Below, in pieces: positions 46,422 through 55,994 of a DNA stretch of 64,000 nt. The stretch is from Pseudoteredinibacter isoporae (GTDB taxonomy: Bacteria; Pseudomonadota; Gammaproteobacteria; Pseudomonadales; Cellvibrionaceae). The notes under the pieces were generated by a model. It searched no databases and was not told the origin of the DNA. It worked only from the letters and a program-made list of their open reading frames with translations. The translations under genes were made by a program, and so were the position numbers. The stretch lies in NCBI RefSeq assembly GCF_011602085.1, contig NZ_JAAONY010000002.1, positions 1,116,001 through 1,180,000 of the forward strand, in the 5' to 3' direction. Every line of letters begins with the position of its first letter. The first letter of the stretch is position 1.

Positions 46422-49400
46422 ATGCCCAGCCCACTGGATATTTCCGTTTTATCAATTGCCTATCTGCTGTGTTTATTTGCAGTAGCCTACATTGGTGATC
46501 GCGCATCCAAAGCCTGGCTGGAAAAGGTTAAACCCTGGATCATCGGGCTTTCCCTGACCATTTACTGTACGGCCTGGAGTTTCTACGGAACAACGAGTCA
46601 AGCCATTTACAATGGCTGGTGGTTCCCACCAACTTTTATCGGCGCCATTCTGACCCTTCTCGTAGGTGCGCCCCTGGTGCGAAAAATCATTCGTGTCAGT
46701 AAAGAAGAGAACAGCACCTCCATCGCTGACTTTCTCGGCAGTCGCTATGGCAATAGTCAGGCACTGTCGGTCAGTATTACCATTATTTCAGTTGTCGCCC
46801 TGCTGCCGTATATCTCCCTGCAACTCAAAGCCATTGCAGGCAGCTTTCACACCATCAGCGGCGAACAATTAGCAGCCGAACCAAGCTTGTTGCAGGATAC
46901 CGCGCTTTATACGGCCATCGCTCTTGCACTGTTTACCATTTTATTTGGCACTCGACGCATTGATCGTAATGAACATCACGATGGCCTGATGCTTGCCATT
47001 GCGTTTGAGTCAGTTTTGAAACTTCTGGTGTTTTTACTGTTGGCTTTTGCGGTTTGCTTCAGCTATTTCGACAATCCCTGGCAGCTATGGGAAGAAGTAA
47101 ATCGCGACGGTTATGTGCAGCAAATCGTTAACAGCCGCGAACAGGACCAGGGCTTTGTCGCAGCTCTGGTGCTGGGGGCTGCCGCCATTCTCTGTCTGCC
47201 CCGACAATTTCACGCTCTGATCGTCGAAAGCCGTAATGAAGGCGATCTGAAACCCGCCGCACGGATTCTGTTTGTTTACCTGATCGTATTTGGCCTCGCC
47301 ATTTTACCATTGGCCTACGGCGGCCTGTTGCTATTGCGGGGCCAGGGGCTGAGCCCGGAAAAATTTGCTCTGTTGCTGCCACTGCAAAATGGCGATGTCA
47401 CCCTCGCCACACTGGTTTATCTCGGTGGTTTATCGGCCGGCAGTTCCATGGTGATTGTGGCTTGTGTGGCCGTATCGACGATGATCAGCAATGAGCTGAT
47501 TATGCCCGCACTGTATCGCAGTCGCTGGCTGGCCAAGCAAAATGATCTCAGTAAGGCCCTGCGTTTGTTCCGACGCCTGGCGATCATTTGCTTGCTGGCC
47601 CTGTCTTATATTTACTATCGCTGGCTGGGTTCCAGTGAAGCGTTGGGCTCTATTGGTCTCTTGTCGATGGCCCTGGTCGCCCAATTTGCACCCGCACTGA
47701 TTGCGGCTTTGTTCTGGCAGGCACGCAGTGCCAAAGGCGCATTGGGCGGTTTGATTCTGGGCTTTTTGATTTGGGGATACACCCTGCTATTGCCCGCACT
47801 GGCACTAGCGGGCTGGTTGGATCAGGGCTTTATTGAGCAAGGGCCTTTTGGCCTGGAGTTTTTGCGCCCCCAGCAACTGTTCGCCATTGAAAACCTTTCA
47901 CCGATCAGTAATGGGGTGTTGTGGAGCCTGCTATTTAACTGCCTGGCCTTTGTGGGCATCAGCTTATGGGACCGCCGCCGGGACACAAGTCTGCCCCAGC
48001 GACTGATTCAACCTCTACAGTTACAGCGCCTCGCCAGCAGCTTTATCGGTGCTCAGCAGGCACAGCTGGCCATGGATCAGTTTTACGCCCAACACAGTGA
48101 CAAATCGGCCAAGGAACAAGCCTGGGCGGATGATAAAGCCATCGACTTTGTCGAAAATTTATTGGCTGGCGTCATTGGCAGCGTAAGTGCCAGCCATATT
48201 ATTCGTTACGCCGGTCAGTTGAACCGGCCCAAACTGCATTCGGATCTGGAGCTGTTACAGGAAACCTCACAGATTTTTCAGTTCAGTCGCAGCACCCTGC
48301 AATCCAGTATCGACAGCATCAGTCAGGGCATCAGTGTTGTCGACAGCAATCAACAACTGGTGGCCTGGAACCAACGCTATCTGGAACTGTTTGAATACCC
48401 GGATCATTTAATTCACGTGGGCCGCCCGGTAGCCGACCTGGTGCGCTTTAATGCCGAACGCGGGCAATGCGGTCCCGGTGATGTGGAATGGCATATCCGC
48501 AAGCGCATGGATTATCTGGCCGCACGTAAGCCCTACGTGTTTGAACGCCTTCGAACCGACAATACTGTGCTGGAAATTCGCGGCAATCCACTGCCCGATG
48601 GTGGCTATGTCACCACCTATACCGACATCACCGACTACCGCCGCGCCCTTCTTGAGCTGACAGAACATAAAAACCTGCTTGAACAGAAAGTTGATGAGCG
48701 TACCCGTGAACTGCAGCATATGAACACGTTGTTGGCCGAAGCCGATAAAAACAAAACCCGTTTTCTTGCCGAAGCCGGCCACGACCTCGCCCAACCTTTG
48801 AACGCCGCCAGATTATTTACTGAAGCGCTGCAACAAAAGCTCGGTGGCCAGGAACCCATTCTCGACAATATCAACTCGGCAATTCAATCCAGTGAGTATC
48901 TCATTGGCCAGTTACTCAATATTGCCAAGCTCGACAGCGGTGCCATTCAAGCTCAGCGTAAAACCCTGTCGGCCCGGGACGTTATGCAAGGTGCCTACGA
49001 CAGCTTCCGCTTAAGTGCGGAACAAAAAGGTCTGCTCTTTCATTTTTGTCCCAGTTCGGCTCGTATCGATAGCGACCCCAAAATGCTTTTGAGAATTCTC
49101 CAAAACCTCGTCTGCAATGCAGTGCGCTATACTGCGTCCGGGCGTGTATTGCTGGGCGCACGTCGAAAACAGAATTATCTGCAATTTGAAGTTTGGGATA
49201 CCGGTATTGGCATTCCCCAGGAAAGCCGCGAGGCGATCTTTACCGAGTTCACCCGCTTAAACGCCGTGAATGAAGAAGGCTCCGGTTTGGGGCTCGCTAC
49301 CGTGCAGCGACTCTGTGATTTACTGGAGCATCCGCTCAGTTTTGAATCCGTCGTCGGTCAGGGCAGCGTGTTCAGAGTGACAGTGCCTATCGCGCAAGAA

Positions 49401-49841
49401 ATTGAGAAACCAAACCAGGCGGCAACGGAAGCAAGGATCGAAAAAGACACATCGATAACACACACACCAACACCTGTTGCCGCCCACAACGATCACCGTA
49501 TTTACCTGATCGAAAATGAACGCGACAGCGCCACCGCCATGGGGTTACTGTTCGAACAATGGGGACTTCAGCTGGAACATATTCAAAGCCCGGAAGACGG
49601 GCAGAAAAAAATCCCCGCCGATCTAGTCATCGCCGATTTTCATTTGGACAACGGTGAAACCGGTTTGGACTGGCTTGGGCAAATAAAGGCTCATTGGCAA
49701 CAAGACTTCGAAGCCATCATTATTTCAGCTGACCGTACAGATACAGTAAAACAGCAGGCACTTGCCGAAGGCTTTTATTTTTTGAAAAAGCCGATCAAAC
49801 CCGCCGCACTGAGGGCCCTGTTGGACCGACTATTGAATTAA
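46422..49841 (+). CDS. Symporter-coupled hybrid histidine kinase (CrbS/MxtR type)
   Basis: A 1139-residue inner-membrane sensor. Order: SLC5-type sodium:solute symporter domain (about residues 5-510, with WSFYGTTSQA, TSIADFLGSRYG, LPYISLQLKA), STAC-like segment (about 545-625), PAS (about 630-745), coiled coil, HisKA with FLAEAGHDLAQPLNAAR (phospho-His787), HATPase (about 870-1000; DTGIGIP, GSGLGLATV) and receiver with phospho-Asp1072 in VIADFHLD. CrbS/MxtR relatives control acetate use. Here it lies beside 3-hydroxybutyrate genes and convergent with a LuxR-type regulator, 35 bp between stops, so a 3-hydroxybutyrate or acetoacetate signal is plausible. Confidence 0.93.
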   Translation: MPSPLDISVLSIAYLLCLFAVAYIGDRASKAWLEKVKPWIIGLSLTIYCTAWSFYGTTSQAIYNGWWFPPTFIGAILTLLVGAPLVRKIIRVSKEENSTSIADFLGSRYGNSQALSVSITIISVVALLPYISLQLKAIAGSFHTISGEQLAAEPSLLQDTALYTAIALALFTILFGTRRIDRNEHHDGLMLAIAFESVLKLLVFLLLAFAVCFSYFDNPWQLWEEVNRDGYVQQIVNSREQDQGFVAALVLGAAAILCLPRQFHALIVESRNEGDLKPAARILFVYLIVFGLAILPLAYGGLLLLRGQGLSPEKFALLLPLQNGDVTLATLVYLGGLSAGSSMVIVACVAVSTMISNELIMPALYRSRWLAKQNDLSKALRLFRRLAIICLLALSYIYYRWLGSSEALGSIGLLSMALVAQFAPALIAALFWQARSAKGALGGLILGFLIWGYTLLLPALALAGWLDQGFIEQGPFGLEFLRPQQLFAIENLSPISNGVLWSLLFNCLAFVGISLWDRRRDTSLPQRLIQPLQLQRLASSFIGAQQAQLAMDQFYAQHSDKSAKEQAWADDKAIDFVENLLAGVIGSVSASHIIRYAGQLNRPKLHSDLELLQETSQIFQFSRSTLQSSIDSISQGISVVDSNQQLVAWNQRYLELFEYPDHLIHVGRPVADLVRFNAERGQCGPGDVEWHIRKRMDYLAARKPYVFERLRTDNTVLEIRGNPLPDGGYVTTYTDITDYRRALLELTEHKNLLEQKVDERTRELQHMNTLLAEADKNKTRFLAEAGHDLAQPLNAARLFTEALQQKLGGQEPILDNINSAIQSSEYLIGQLLNIAKLDSGAIQAQRKTLSARDVMQGAYDSFRLSAEQKGLLFHFCPSSARIDSDPKMLLRILQNLVCNAVRYTASGRVLLGARRKQNYLQFEVWDTGIGIPQESREAIFTEFTRLNAVNEEGSGLGLATVQRLCDLLEHPLSFESVVGQGSVFRVTVPIAQEIEKPNQAATEARIEKDTSITHTPTPVAAHNDHRIYLIENERDSATAMGLLFEQWGLQLEHIQSPEDGQKKIPADLVIADFHLDNGETGLDWLGQIKAHWQQDFEAIIISADRTDTVKQQALAEGFYFLKKPIKPAALRALLDRLLN

Positions 49842-49876
49842 TCTATCAAGGTTACGAACCGAGTAGATAAAACGCG

Positions 49877-50542
49877 CTAGTCATCCAACAGTTGTTGATT
49901 CAAATCTTCCACCGTCTCACTCAGGGCATTCGCCACAATAATCACCTCGGTGCGTTTGCGCACACCAAGCTTCTTGAAGATGGCAGTCACATGGGATTTC
50001 ACCGTCGGCTCTGAAATACCCAAATGGTAGGCAATTTGTTTATTGAGCAAGCCCTGGGCAATCATCACAAACACGCGAAACTGATGAGGCGTCAGGCTGG
50101 CAACGCGCTGGGCCAGATCATCACTGCTTTGGTCAATGGCCGCTTCCGGCAAATCCCCAAACCAGTGTTGGCCCGCCAGCAGAGTCTGCATCGCTTCCAG
50201 CAACTGCCGGGTCTCGCAGGATTTGGAAATAAAGCCCGCCGCACCATAACTCGCCGCTTTGCTGCGCACGTCCACACCGTCGTTGCCCGAAACCATCACC
50301 ACGGGAATGTCAGGATAACACCCCCGCAGATTGATCAAACCTGAAAAGCCCTGAGCTCCAGGCATGTGCAAATCGAGAATGATCAAATCAATGTCTTCTT
50401 CCGACTCCAGCAAGTGGTGGACTTCGGCCACCGACTGAGCTTCAAACAGCTGGGTGTCCTCGCCTTCAAATGCCTGCGGCAACGTCTGCACCAGCGCAGC
50501 CCGGTACAAAGGGTGGTCATCAGCGATTATTAGTTTGATCAT
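49877..50542 (-). CDS. LuxR/NarL-family response regulator (CrbR/ErdR type)
   Basis: A 221-residue regulator with receiver domain (IIADDHPLYRAALVQ; phospho-Asp57 in LIILDLHMPG; Lys in SKSC region) and C-terminal GerE helix-turn-helix (LTPHQFRVFVMIAQGLLNKQ then HLGISEPTVKSHVTAIFKKL). CrbR/ErdR family regulators activate acetyl-CoA synthetase and alcohol genes. It is downstream of 3-hydroxybutyrate dehydrogenase by 33 bp in the same direction, and its natural partner is the convergent hybrid kinase. Confidence 0.92.
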   Translation of the reverse strand: MIKLIIADDHPLYRAALVQTLPQAFEGEDTQLFEAQSVAEVHHLLESEEDIDLIILDLHMPGAQGFSGLINLRGCYPDIPVVMVSGNDGVDVRSKAASYGAAGFISKSCETRQLLEAMQTLLAGQHWFGDLPEAAIDQSSDDLAQRVASLTPHQFRVFVMIAQGLLNKQIAYHLGISEPTVKSHVTAIFKKLGVRKRTEVIIVANALSETVEDLNQQLLDD

Positions 50543-50575
50543 GGACTTGTCTATATGCCTGTATGTAATGCGGGT

Positions 50576-51361
50576 TTACTGCGCCGTCCAGGCCCCATCT
50601 ACGGGTAATGCAGTACCGGTCATTGTAGCGGCATCATCGGAACACAAAAAGACCGCCAAGGCTCCCAGCATGGCTGGCTGGGTCATTTCTCTCAAGGCTT
50701 GCTTCTGTCCAACCAATTCAGCGCGGGCCTGTTCATAGCCAAGTGATTGTTGATCGGCAATGGCTTGAATCTGGGGTTTTACCAAATCTGTTTCCACCCA
50801 ACCCGGGCAGATGGCATTCACGGTGATGCCGGCGTCAGCATTTTCCATCGCCGCCACCTTCGTCAGGCCAACTACCCCATGCTTGGCCGCGCAATAAGCC
50901 GACTTCTGCGCCGAAGCGACCAGGCCATGCACAGACGCGATATTAATAATACGCCCCCAGCCTTTCTCCCGCATCAGGGGTATCGCGGCCTGCATGGCAA
51001 AGAACGCACTGCTTAAATTGATGGCAATGATGTCATGCCATTTTTGCTCGGGAAAGTTTTCCAGCCGTTCCGTAAACTGAATGCCCGCATTGTTCACCAG
51101 AACATCCACCGCACCGAGCTGATCGATACACTGTCTGACCAGTGCGCCAACTTCGTTCGGGTCGCGAAGATCAGCATTACTGAATGCACTGCGTACCTGA
51201 TATTGATCAGTAAATTCATTGGCCAGCGCCTGACCTTCCTCCAGATCCAATAAACCATGCAGCATTACATCAAAACCGGCCGCTCCCAGCTGGCGAGCGA
51301 TCCCCAAACCAATGCCGCTGCTGCTCCCGGTGACCAAGGCGACTTTTTTATCTGTCCTCAT
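50576..51361 (-). CDS. bdhA: 3-hydroxybutyrate dehydrogenase
   Basis: A 261-residue NAD-dependent short-chain dehydrogenase oxidising D-3-hydroxybutyrate to acetoacetate. Cofactor motif TGSSSGIGLGIARQLG, NNAGIQ, catalytic Ser in INIASVHGLVAS and YCAAKHG (Tyr and Lys), then CPGWVETDLVKPQI, whose GWVxTxLVxxQI pattern and the C-terminal PVDGAWTAQ are specific for this enzyme. ATG 51359-51361 follows GAGG; the open frame allows a start six codons earlier. It completes the oligomer-degradation island. Confidence 0.93.
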   Translation of the reverse strand: MRTDKKVALVTGSSSGIGLGIARQLGAAGFDVMLHGLLDLEEGQALANEFTDQYQVRSAFSNADLRDPNEVGALVRQCIDQLGAVDVLVNNAGIQFTERLENFPEQKWHDIIAINLSSAFFAMQAAIPLMREKGWGRIINIASVHGLVASAQKSAYCAAKHGVVGLTKVAAMENADAGITVNAICPGWVETDLVKPQIQAIADQQSLGYEQARAELVGQKQALREMTQPAMLGALAVFLCSDDAATMTGTALPVDGAWTAQ

Positions 51362-51425
51362 ACCAACCTCATCATTCAAATAAGGTCGTACTGTAGCAAG
51401 GCCGGCTGGGCATTCCCCTAAGACC

Positions 51426-52865
51426 TTAGTCGGACGCTGGCAATCGAATCCCGGACTCTATTCGACGATACCCCAGAGATTCCAGTAAACGCGGATCGTC
51501 AAAATAACGTTCGCTAGTAAAGGCAATCTGATGACGACCACGACTGCGCATGCTGCCCGCAGCAGGCACCCCCAGCGGCGCAAATAGAAAACGCTCAGGT
51601 CGTTTTGATTCGGGAATCAAACCCGATGGGTAGAAAACCTCTCGAAGTTCGCTGTAAGATTTTTTCTGCAAAAGCTGCAATGGCTCACCATGACGGCGCC
51701 AGGCATCATCTCTATGCGGCAGAACCGCCTCAATGCGATGCCGGTTCGCAGAAATCAGAACAATCGGGGGCTTATCCCCCGACCAAAATCGGGAATTGAA
51801 ACTGGGCTCTCCCGAAGCGGGCTTAAGCTGCCGCAACCTGGGTGAGGGGTATAACTGATACCAACAACCGCAGTTGTGCATCGCATCGTGGGCTAACAGC
51901 GTCCCTCGCCTGTCGAGATAAGTCCGAAAATGAATACCATCGAGTTTGCCCGCCAGAATATCAAACGGCCCATCGGGTTTTCGCTCGCTAAACCACATCA
52001 CATAATTCAGCTGCAGTATCGGCTCATCGCCAAGGCGCGCAAAACTGATATAACGATAAATACTCGGCTCGTTTACGGTTTGCAGTTCACCGTGGCGGCG
52101 CTGCAATGCAAGTGGTCGATCATTGTCGGCTTTTTCCTGAATAGCCCAAAGCGGCTGCCAATGATCCAACAGGGCCTCGCTTTGTTGATGACTGAACAGG
52201 GGAATTCCCAACGCATCCCGCCTTACCTCTTCAACACCAAACTGATCCGATGTTTGCTTGCGGGAACCGTACCATTGGCGATTCGTTAACAGCCCCAAAT
52301 CCAGCGGATGTCCTATAGCTCGATACTTTTTCTCTATTTCACTTTGTATGGCCAGCTCCCGTTGAACCCCTAAATTGACAAAAGGCTTCATGAGATCCGC
52401 AATAATGGGCCAGGGGCGATACAAAGTGTGTTGCCAGTTTGAAAAAAGCTGGGTTCTATGCTGAAACGTTTCCGCGCCGAGCAACGCTTCCCGGCATTCA
52501 GAATGGACCAAGCCAGAGCTGGCTGTCTCAAAACCTGCTACACCCGAAGCCCCCTCGCTTGCCAGCGTTAACAGGCGGTGCACCCAGGCCTGCCACTGAG
52601 GTTCATCAGATAAATCTTGATAAAAACTGAGTAAAAAGCGATTCCCGGGCAGCTGTTTAAACTCGGGATGATAAATAAACTCGGGAGAAGGCTCTGCCAG
52701 AGCAGGCCGGCATGCCGATAAAAGAGAAGACAAATCCTGTGAATTCCGGGATACGCCCTCTCGCTCAAAGGAGGCGCAGGAGGCCAGAAAAAAACCCAGC
52801 CATACAACGCAAACTATGCGCAAACGCGCACTTGAACGTTTTAAGCCGGGTATTTTCATAGCCAC
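51426..52865 (-). CDS. Predicted lipoprotein of unknown function
   Basis: A 479-residue exported protein with lipobox LASC (CVVWLGFFLASC) and a mature region starting ASFEREG. The central part has YRYISFARLGDEPILQLNYV, VMWFSERKPDGPFDILAGKL and a striking DAMHNCGCWYQLYPSPRLR with clustered Cys, His and Trp, possibly metal-related. The latter half also has ISANRHRIEAVLPH. I do not recognise a named family. It sits alone, 36 bp from trhO's 3' side in the same direction. Confidence 0.7.
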   Translation of the reverse strand: MAMKIPGLKRSSARLRIVCVVWLGFFLASCASFEREGVSRNSQDLSSLLSACRPALAEPSPEFIYHPEFKQLPGNRFLLSFYQDLSDEPQWQAWVHRLLTLASEGASGVAGFETASSGLVHSECREALLGAETFQHRTQLFSNWQHTLYRPWPIIADLMKPFVNLGVQRELAIQSEIEKKYRAIGHPLDLGLLTNRQWYGSRKQTSDQFGVEEVRRDALGIPLFSHQQSEALLDHWQPLWAIQEKADNDRPLALQRRHGELQTVNEPSIYRYISFARLGDEPILQLNYVMWFSERKPDGPFDILAGKLDGIHFRTYLDRRGTLLAHDAMHNCGCWYQLYPSPRLRQLKPASGEPSFNSRFWSGDKPPIVLISANRHRIEAVLPHRDDAWRRHGEPLQLLQKKSYSELREVFYPSGLIPESKRPERFLFAPLGVPAAGSMRSRGRHQIAFTSERYFDDPRLLESLGYRRIESGIRLPASD

Positions 52866-52900
52866 TTGTTCAGCGCCACCTGAATGTTGTCAGATGGTCA

Positions 52901-53917
52901 TTACTTGGACGCCACATTGGCGGCTTTACTGGCTGCTCTTTGAGCAGCCTTCAATTCCTGCTTGCGCGCTCGATTTTCTTCCTGCAAAGCTTTCACATCA
53001 CCACCGATGTGATCCTGCCCGTGCGCTTTGGCGAGTTGGATTTGCTGCTGCCGCATACGAAAACGATCACGCTGCTCATCGCTTAGTTGATCGTAGCAAC
53101 GCGGGCAGCTTACACCTTCTTCATATTTGGGTGATTGCTTGGCTTGCTGATCAATCGGATGACGACAACCATGGCACAGCTCATAATCGCCGGGCTGCAA
53201 TTGGTGATCTACCGTCACGCGACCATCAAAGACAAAACACTCGCCTTCCCACATGCTGTCTGTTTCATCTACCTCTTCGAGGTATTTTAAGATTCCGCCT
53301 TCAAGGTGATACACCTCATCAAAACCCTGCTCTTTCAAATAAGCGGTGGATTTTTCACAACGAATTCCACCGGTACAGAACATAGCGACTTTTTTATGTT
53401 TGGCCGGGTCCAGAGTTTCAGCAACATATTCCGGGAATTCACGGAAGCTGCTGGTGTTCGGGTCAAGTGCACCTTTGAACGTGCCGAGTTCTACTTCATA
53501 GTCATTTCGGGTATCAACCAAAACAACCTCGGGATCGGAAATCAGGGCGTTCCAGTCCTGTGGTTTCACATAGCTGCCGACCACCTTCAAAGGGTCGACC
53601 TCGGGCACACCCATGGTCACAATTTCTTTTTTCAGTTTTACCTTGCTGCGGTTAAAGGGTTGTTCCTTGCAGAAGGATTCCTTGTAACTGAAGTTTTCCA
53701 AGGCGGGAATGCTGTTGAGATAGTTTTTGATGGCCTCAATACCGTCTCGCTCTGCTGCAACGGTGCCATTAATGCCCTCAGCCGCAATCAGCAATGAACC
53801 CTTTACCTCGTGTTCAGCCATGGTTTCCTGAATACCCGCACGCCACTCGGTGAAATCCGCGAACGGAGTAAACTTGTACAGCGCCATAACCACGAAACGC
53901 TCTTCTTGCAACGTCAT
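52901..53917 (-). CDS. trhO: tRNA uridine-34 hydroxylase TrhO
   Basis: A 338-residue rhodanese-domain enzyme that makes 5-hydroxyuridine at tRNA position 34 (formerly YceA). N-terminal acylphosphatase-like domain, central rhodanese domain with [20 protein letters not shown], active-site Cys181 in [12 protein letters not shown] and a C-terminal zinc-like segment [13 protein letters not shown] with a later CPRC. A lysine/alanine/arginine-rich tail extends beyond the E. coli length. It is 3 bp after the bolA gene. Confidence 0.94.
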   Translation of the reverse strand: MTLQEERFVVMALYKFTPFADFTEWRAGIQETMAEHEVKGSLLIAAEGINGTVAAERDGIEAIKNYLNSIPALENFSYKESFCKEQPFNRSKVKLKKEIVTMGVPEVDPLKVVGSYVKPQDWNALISDPEVVLVDTRNDYEVELGTFKGALDPNTSSFREFPEYVAETLDPAKHKKVAMFCTGGIRCEKSTAYLKEQGFDEVYHLEGGILKYLEEVDETDSMWEGECFVFDGRVTVDHQLQPGDYELCHGCRHPIDQQAKQSPKYEEGVSCPRCYDQLSDEQRDRFRMRQQQIQLAKAHGQDHIGGDVKALQEENRARKQELKAAQRAASKAANVASK

Positions 53918-53920
53918 TAA

Positions 53921-54262
53921 CTACGCCCCTTTTTTGTCATGCAGACTGCCACCCAGGCAATTGGGCGATTCCGGCACCGACTGGCCAGGCCATTCCTCCG
54001 GACTATAGGTATGCAAAGCCAAGGCGTGTACCGGACCCGCCATTTCATCGGCCAACAAACCATAGATTTTCTGATGACGCGGTACCTGGCGCAGCCCGGC
54101 AAAGGCCTCACTAACCAGCACCACCTTAAAATGGGATTCCGAACCGGCCGGTACATTGTGCATATGGCTCTCATTGAGCACTTCAAGATGACTCGGGGAT
54201 AAGGCTTGCAACTTATCGATAATCGCCGACTGAATAGGGCCTTCGTTTCTCTGCTCTGACAT
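53921..54262 (-). CDS. bolA: BolA-family protein
   Basis: A 113-residue BolA protein, an iron-sulfur/redox partner of monothiol glutaredoxins. ILNESHMHNVPAGSESHFKV with conserved histidines, FAGLRQVPRHQKIYGLLADE and GPVHALALHTYSPEEW are family signatures. ATG 54260-54262 follows AGGAC. It is the first gene before trhO in the same transcript and is the second BolA paralogue here, alongside ibaG. Confidence 0.92.
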   Translation of the reverse strand: MSEQRNEGPIQSAIIDKLQALSPSHLEVLNESHMHNVPAGSESHFKVVLVSEAFAGLRQVPRHQKIYGLLADEMAGPVHALALHTYSPEEWPGQSVPESPNCLGGSLHDKKGA

Positions 54263-54514
54263 GTCCGTCCTAATGCTATCTCTCTGCAACCCGGCAGGCT
54301 CCGCAGGATACCGGCAGCTGCATGGTCAATTACGGCCTGGGGCTGGACCCGGGCTTCAACAAGGCGCATTATAGCGAACTTTTAAATGCGACAGGCAGTC
54401 CAGACGATCGACCTTATCTGGAAGAAGAAAAATAATAACCACAAAAATAACAAGGAAAATGGCGCCCAGGTCTTTTTGTACTATACTTGAGCGGTAAATA
54501 TAGGTTTGATGCGT

Positions 54515-54784
54515 ATGAGTAAGATTTTTGTCGACCGGCGTAAGGGAGTAGACCGACGCCTGGAACATGACCGCTGTAAAGATCTACCGCTGGATTTATT
54601 TCACCGCAAACGCCGCAAGTCCAGTGATCGGAGAGCCCCTGGACGGACGCTGAGCGAAGACTACTTTGCCTTTATGGAAGCCAATACCACGCCGCAGGAA
54701 CCCTGCCGAGCTACCGCCAGCGAGTTTCCGGCCAATTTAAGCAACGATGTCACCACTGAAGACGATAAGGCCCTGCTTAACTGA
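54515..54784 (+). CDS. Small basic protein of unknown function
   Basis: An 89-residue cytosolic protein with a strongly basic N-terminal half (FVDRRKGVDRRLEHDRCKDL, then HRKRRKSSDRRAPGR, containing repeated DRR units) and an acidic C-terminal end. The DRR repeats suggest RNA or DNA contact but this is speculative. The start could be ATG 54509 or 54515. No family recognised. Confidence 0.55.
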   Translation: MSKIFVDRRKGVDRRLEHDRCKDLPLDLFHRKRRKSSDRRAPGRTLSEDYFAFMEANTTPQEPCRATASEFPANLSNDVTTEDDKALLN

Positions 54785-54865
54785 TTGGGCCTTCGAAATA
54801 CCACGTGGCGCCTGACCCGAATCTCTCAATAAGCCGAAGTCTTTGCCGTTTACTCACAGTAAAGA

Positions 54866-55750
54866 CTAGCGCTCTTGCTTGCTACCCAATAATCCCGTCG
54901 CCAGACCGGTTCCAAACAAGGTAATCGCCGACGCCACCAACATGGTCAGCGACACCTCTTCGTTCAGCAAGGTCGCCCCCCACAGCATGCCAAACACCGG
55001 CACAATAAAGGTCACAGTGGTCGCCCTCGCCGGCCCGACCGTGTGAATCAGCCGGAAGAACATCAGGTAGGCCAACGCCGAACAAATAATCGCCAGTGCA
55101 ATGGCGGCCAACCAGCTCAGCAGGCTGATCGGATTCTCTGGCCAATACAGGATCGCCAGAGGCAGCAGCACGACCGTTGCCCCCAGCATGGACCCTGTCG
55201 ACAACACCATGCTGTCGACACCCGAGAGATAACGCTTGGTGAAGATCGCAGAAATCGCATAAAACAGGGTCGCCAGAATACCCGCGCCAATGGCGAGTGC
55301 CACCTGCCAGGTATCGTCCTGACTGACATAGAGCTTGTTCCAGGCCAATAAAGTGACACCGGCAATACCAATCAACATGCCCAGGGTTTTAATCCAGGAC
55401 ATGCTTTCACGCAACCATAAAAAGCCCACCACAGCTGTTGCGATCGGGGTCACAGCATTCAGAATCGAGGCAAAACCCGAACTCAGAGTCAGCAGGGAAT
55501 AGGCGATAAGGCAGAAAGGAATCGCCGAATTGGTCCAACCATTAACGAAGCTTGGAACCCAAACGCGCTTCAGCTCAGCCCCCTTCCCTTGCCATAACAA
55601 AATAGGCAACAAAAACAGGGCCGCCAGTCCTACCCTTAGAAATATGAGTGGCGCCACTCCCAGCTCGGGCACGGCATAACGCATAAACAGAAAGGAACCA
55701 CCCCAGATTGCGGCCAATAACACCAGCATCACACTGTCTTTAAACGACAC
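54866..55750 (-). CDS. EamA/DMT-superfamily transporter
   Basis: A 294-residue inner-membrane protein with ten helices in two EamA repeats (LAAIWGGSFLFMRYAVPELG; later VTFIVPVFGMLWGATLLNEE). Members export metabolites or amino acids; the substrate here is unknown. It is monocistronic and starts 244 bp from the divergent HCCA-isomerase-like gene. Confidence 0.88.
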   Translation of the reverse strand: MSFKDSVMLVLLAAIWGGSFLFMRYAVPELGVAPLIFLRVGLAALFLLPILLWQGKGAELKRVWVPSFVNGWTNSAIPFCLIAYSLLTLSSGFASILNAVTPIATAVVGFLWLRESMSWIKTLGMLIGIAGVTLLAWNKLYVSQDDTWQVALAIGAGILATLFYAISAIFTKRYLSGVDSMVLSTGSMLGATVVLLPLAILYWPENPISLLSWLAAIALAIICSALAYLMFFRLIHTVGPARATTVTFIVPVFGMLWGATLLNEEVSLTMLVASAITLFGTGLATGLLGSKQER

Positions 55751-55994
55751 AAATTTCCCCTTAGTCCAAAACCTCCAGCAGGTTCCGCTGCGACATTAAA
55801 ACAGAAGCCTGGAGTCGCCACTAGCGCTTTTCGGAACCCGAATCAAAGCTGAACCTCTAATCACCTTTGACCAATCCAAATCTGCCCTTTATTATAAGTT
55901 CCAAATTAGAACTTATATAAACACCAAAAAAGCGGCTAAACGAGCAAGTAACAAAAACACACGAGATCAATACACCCTTTTCAGGAGCCCGGCC

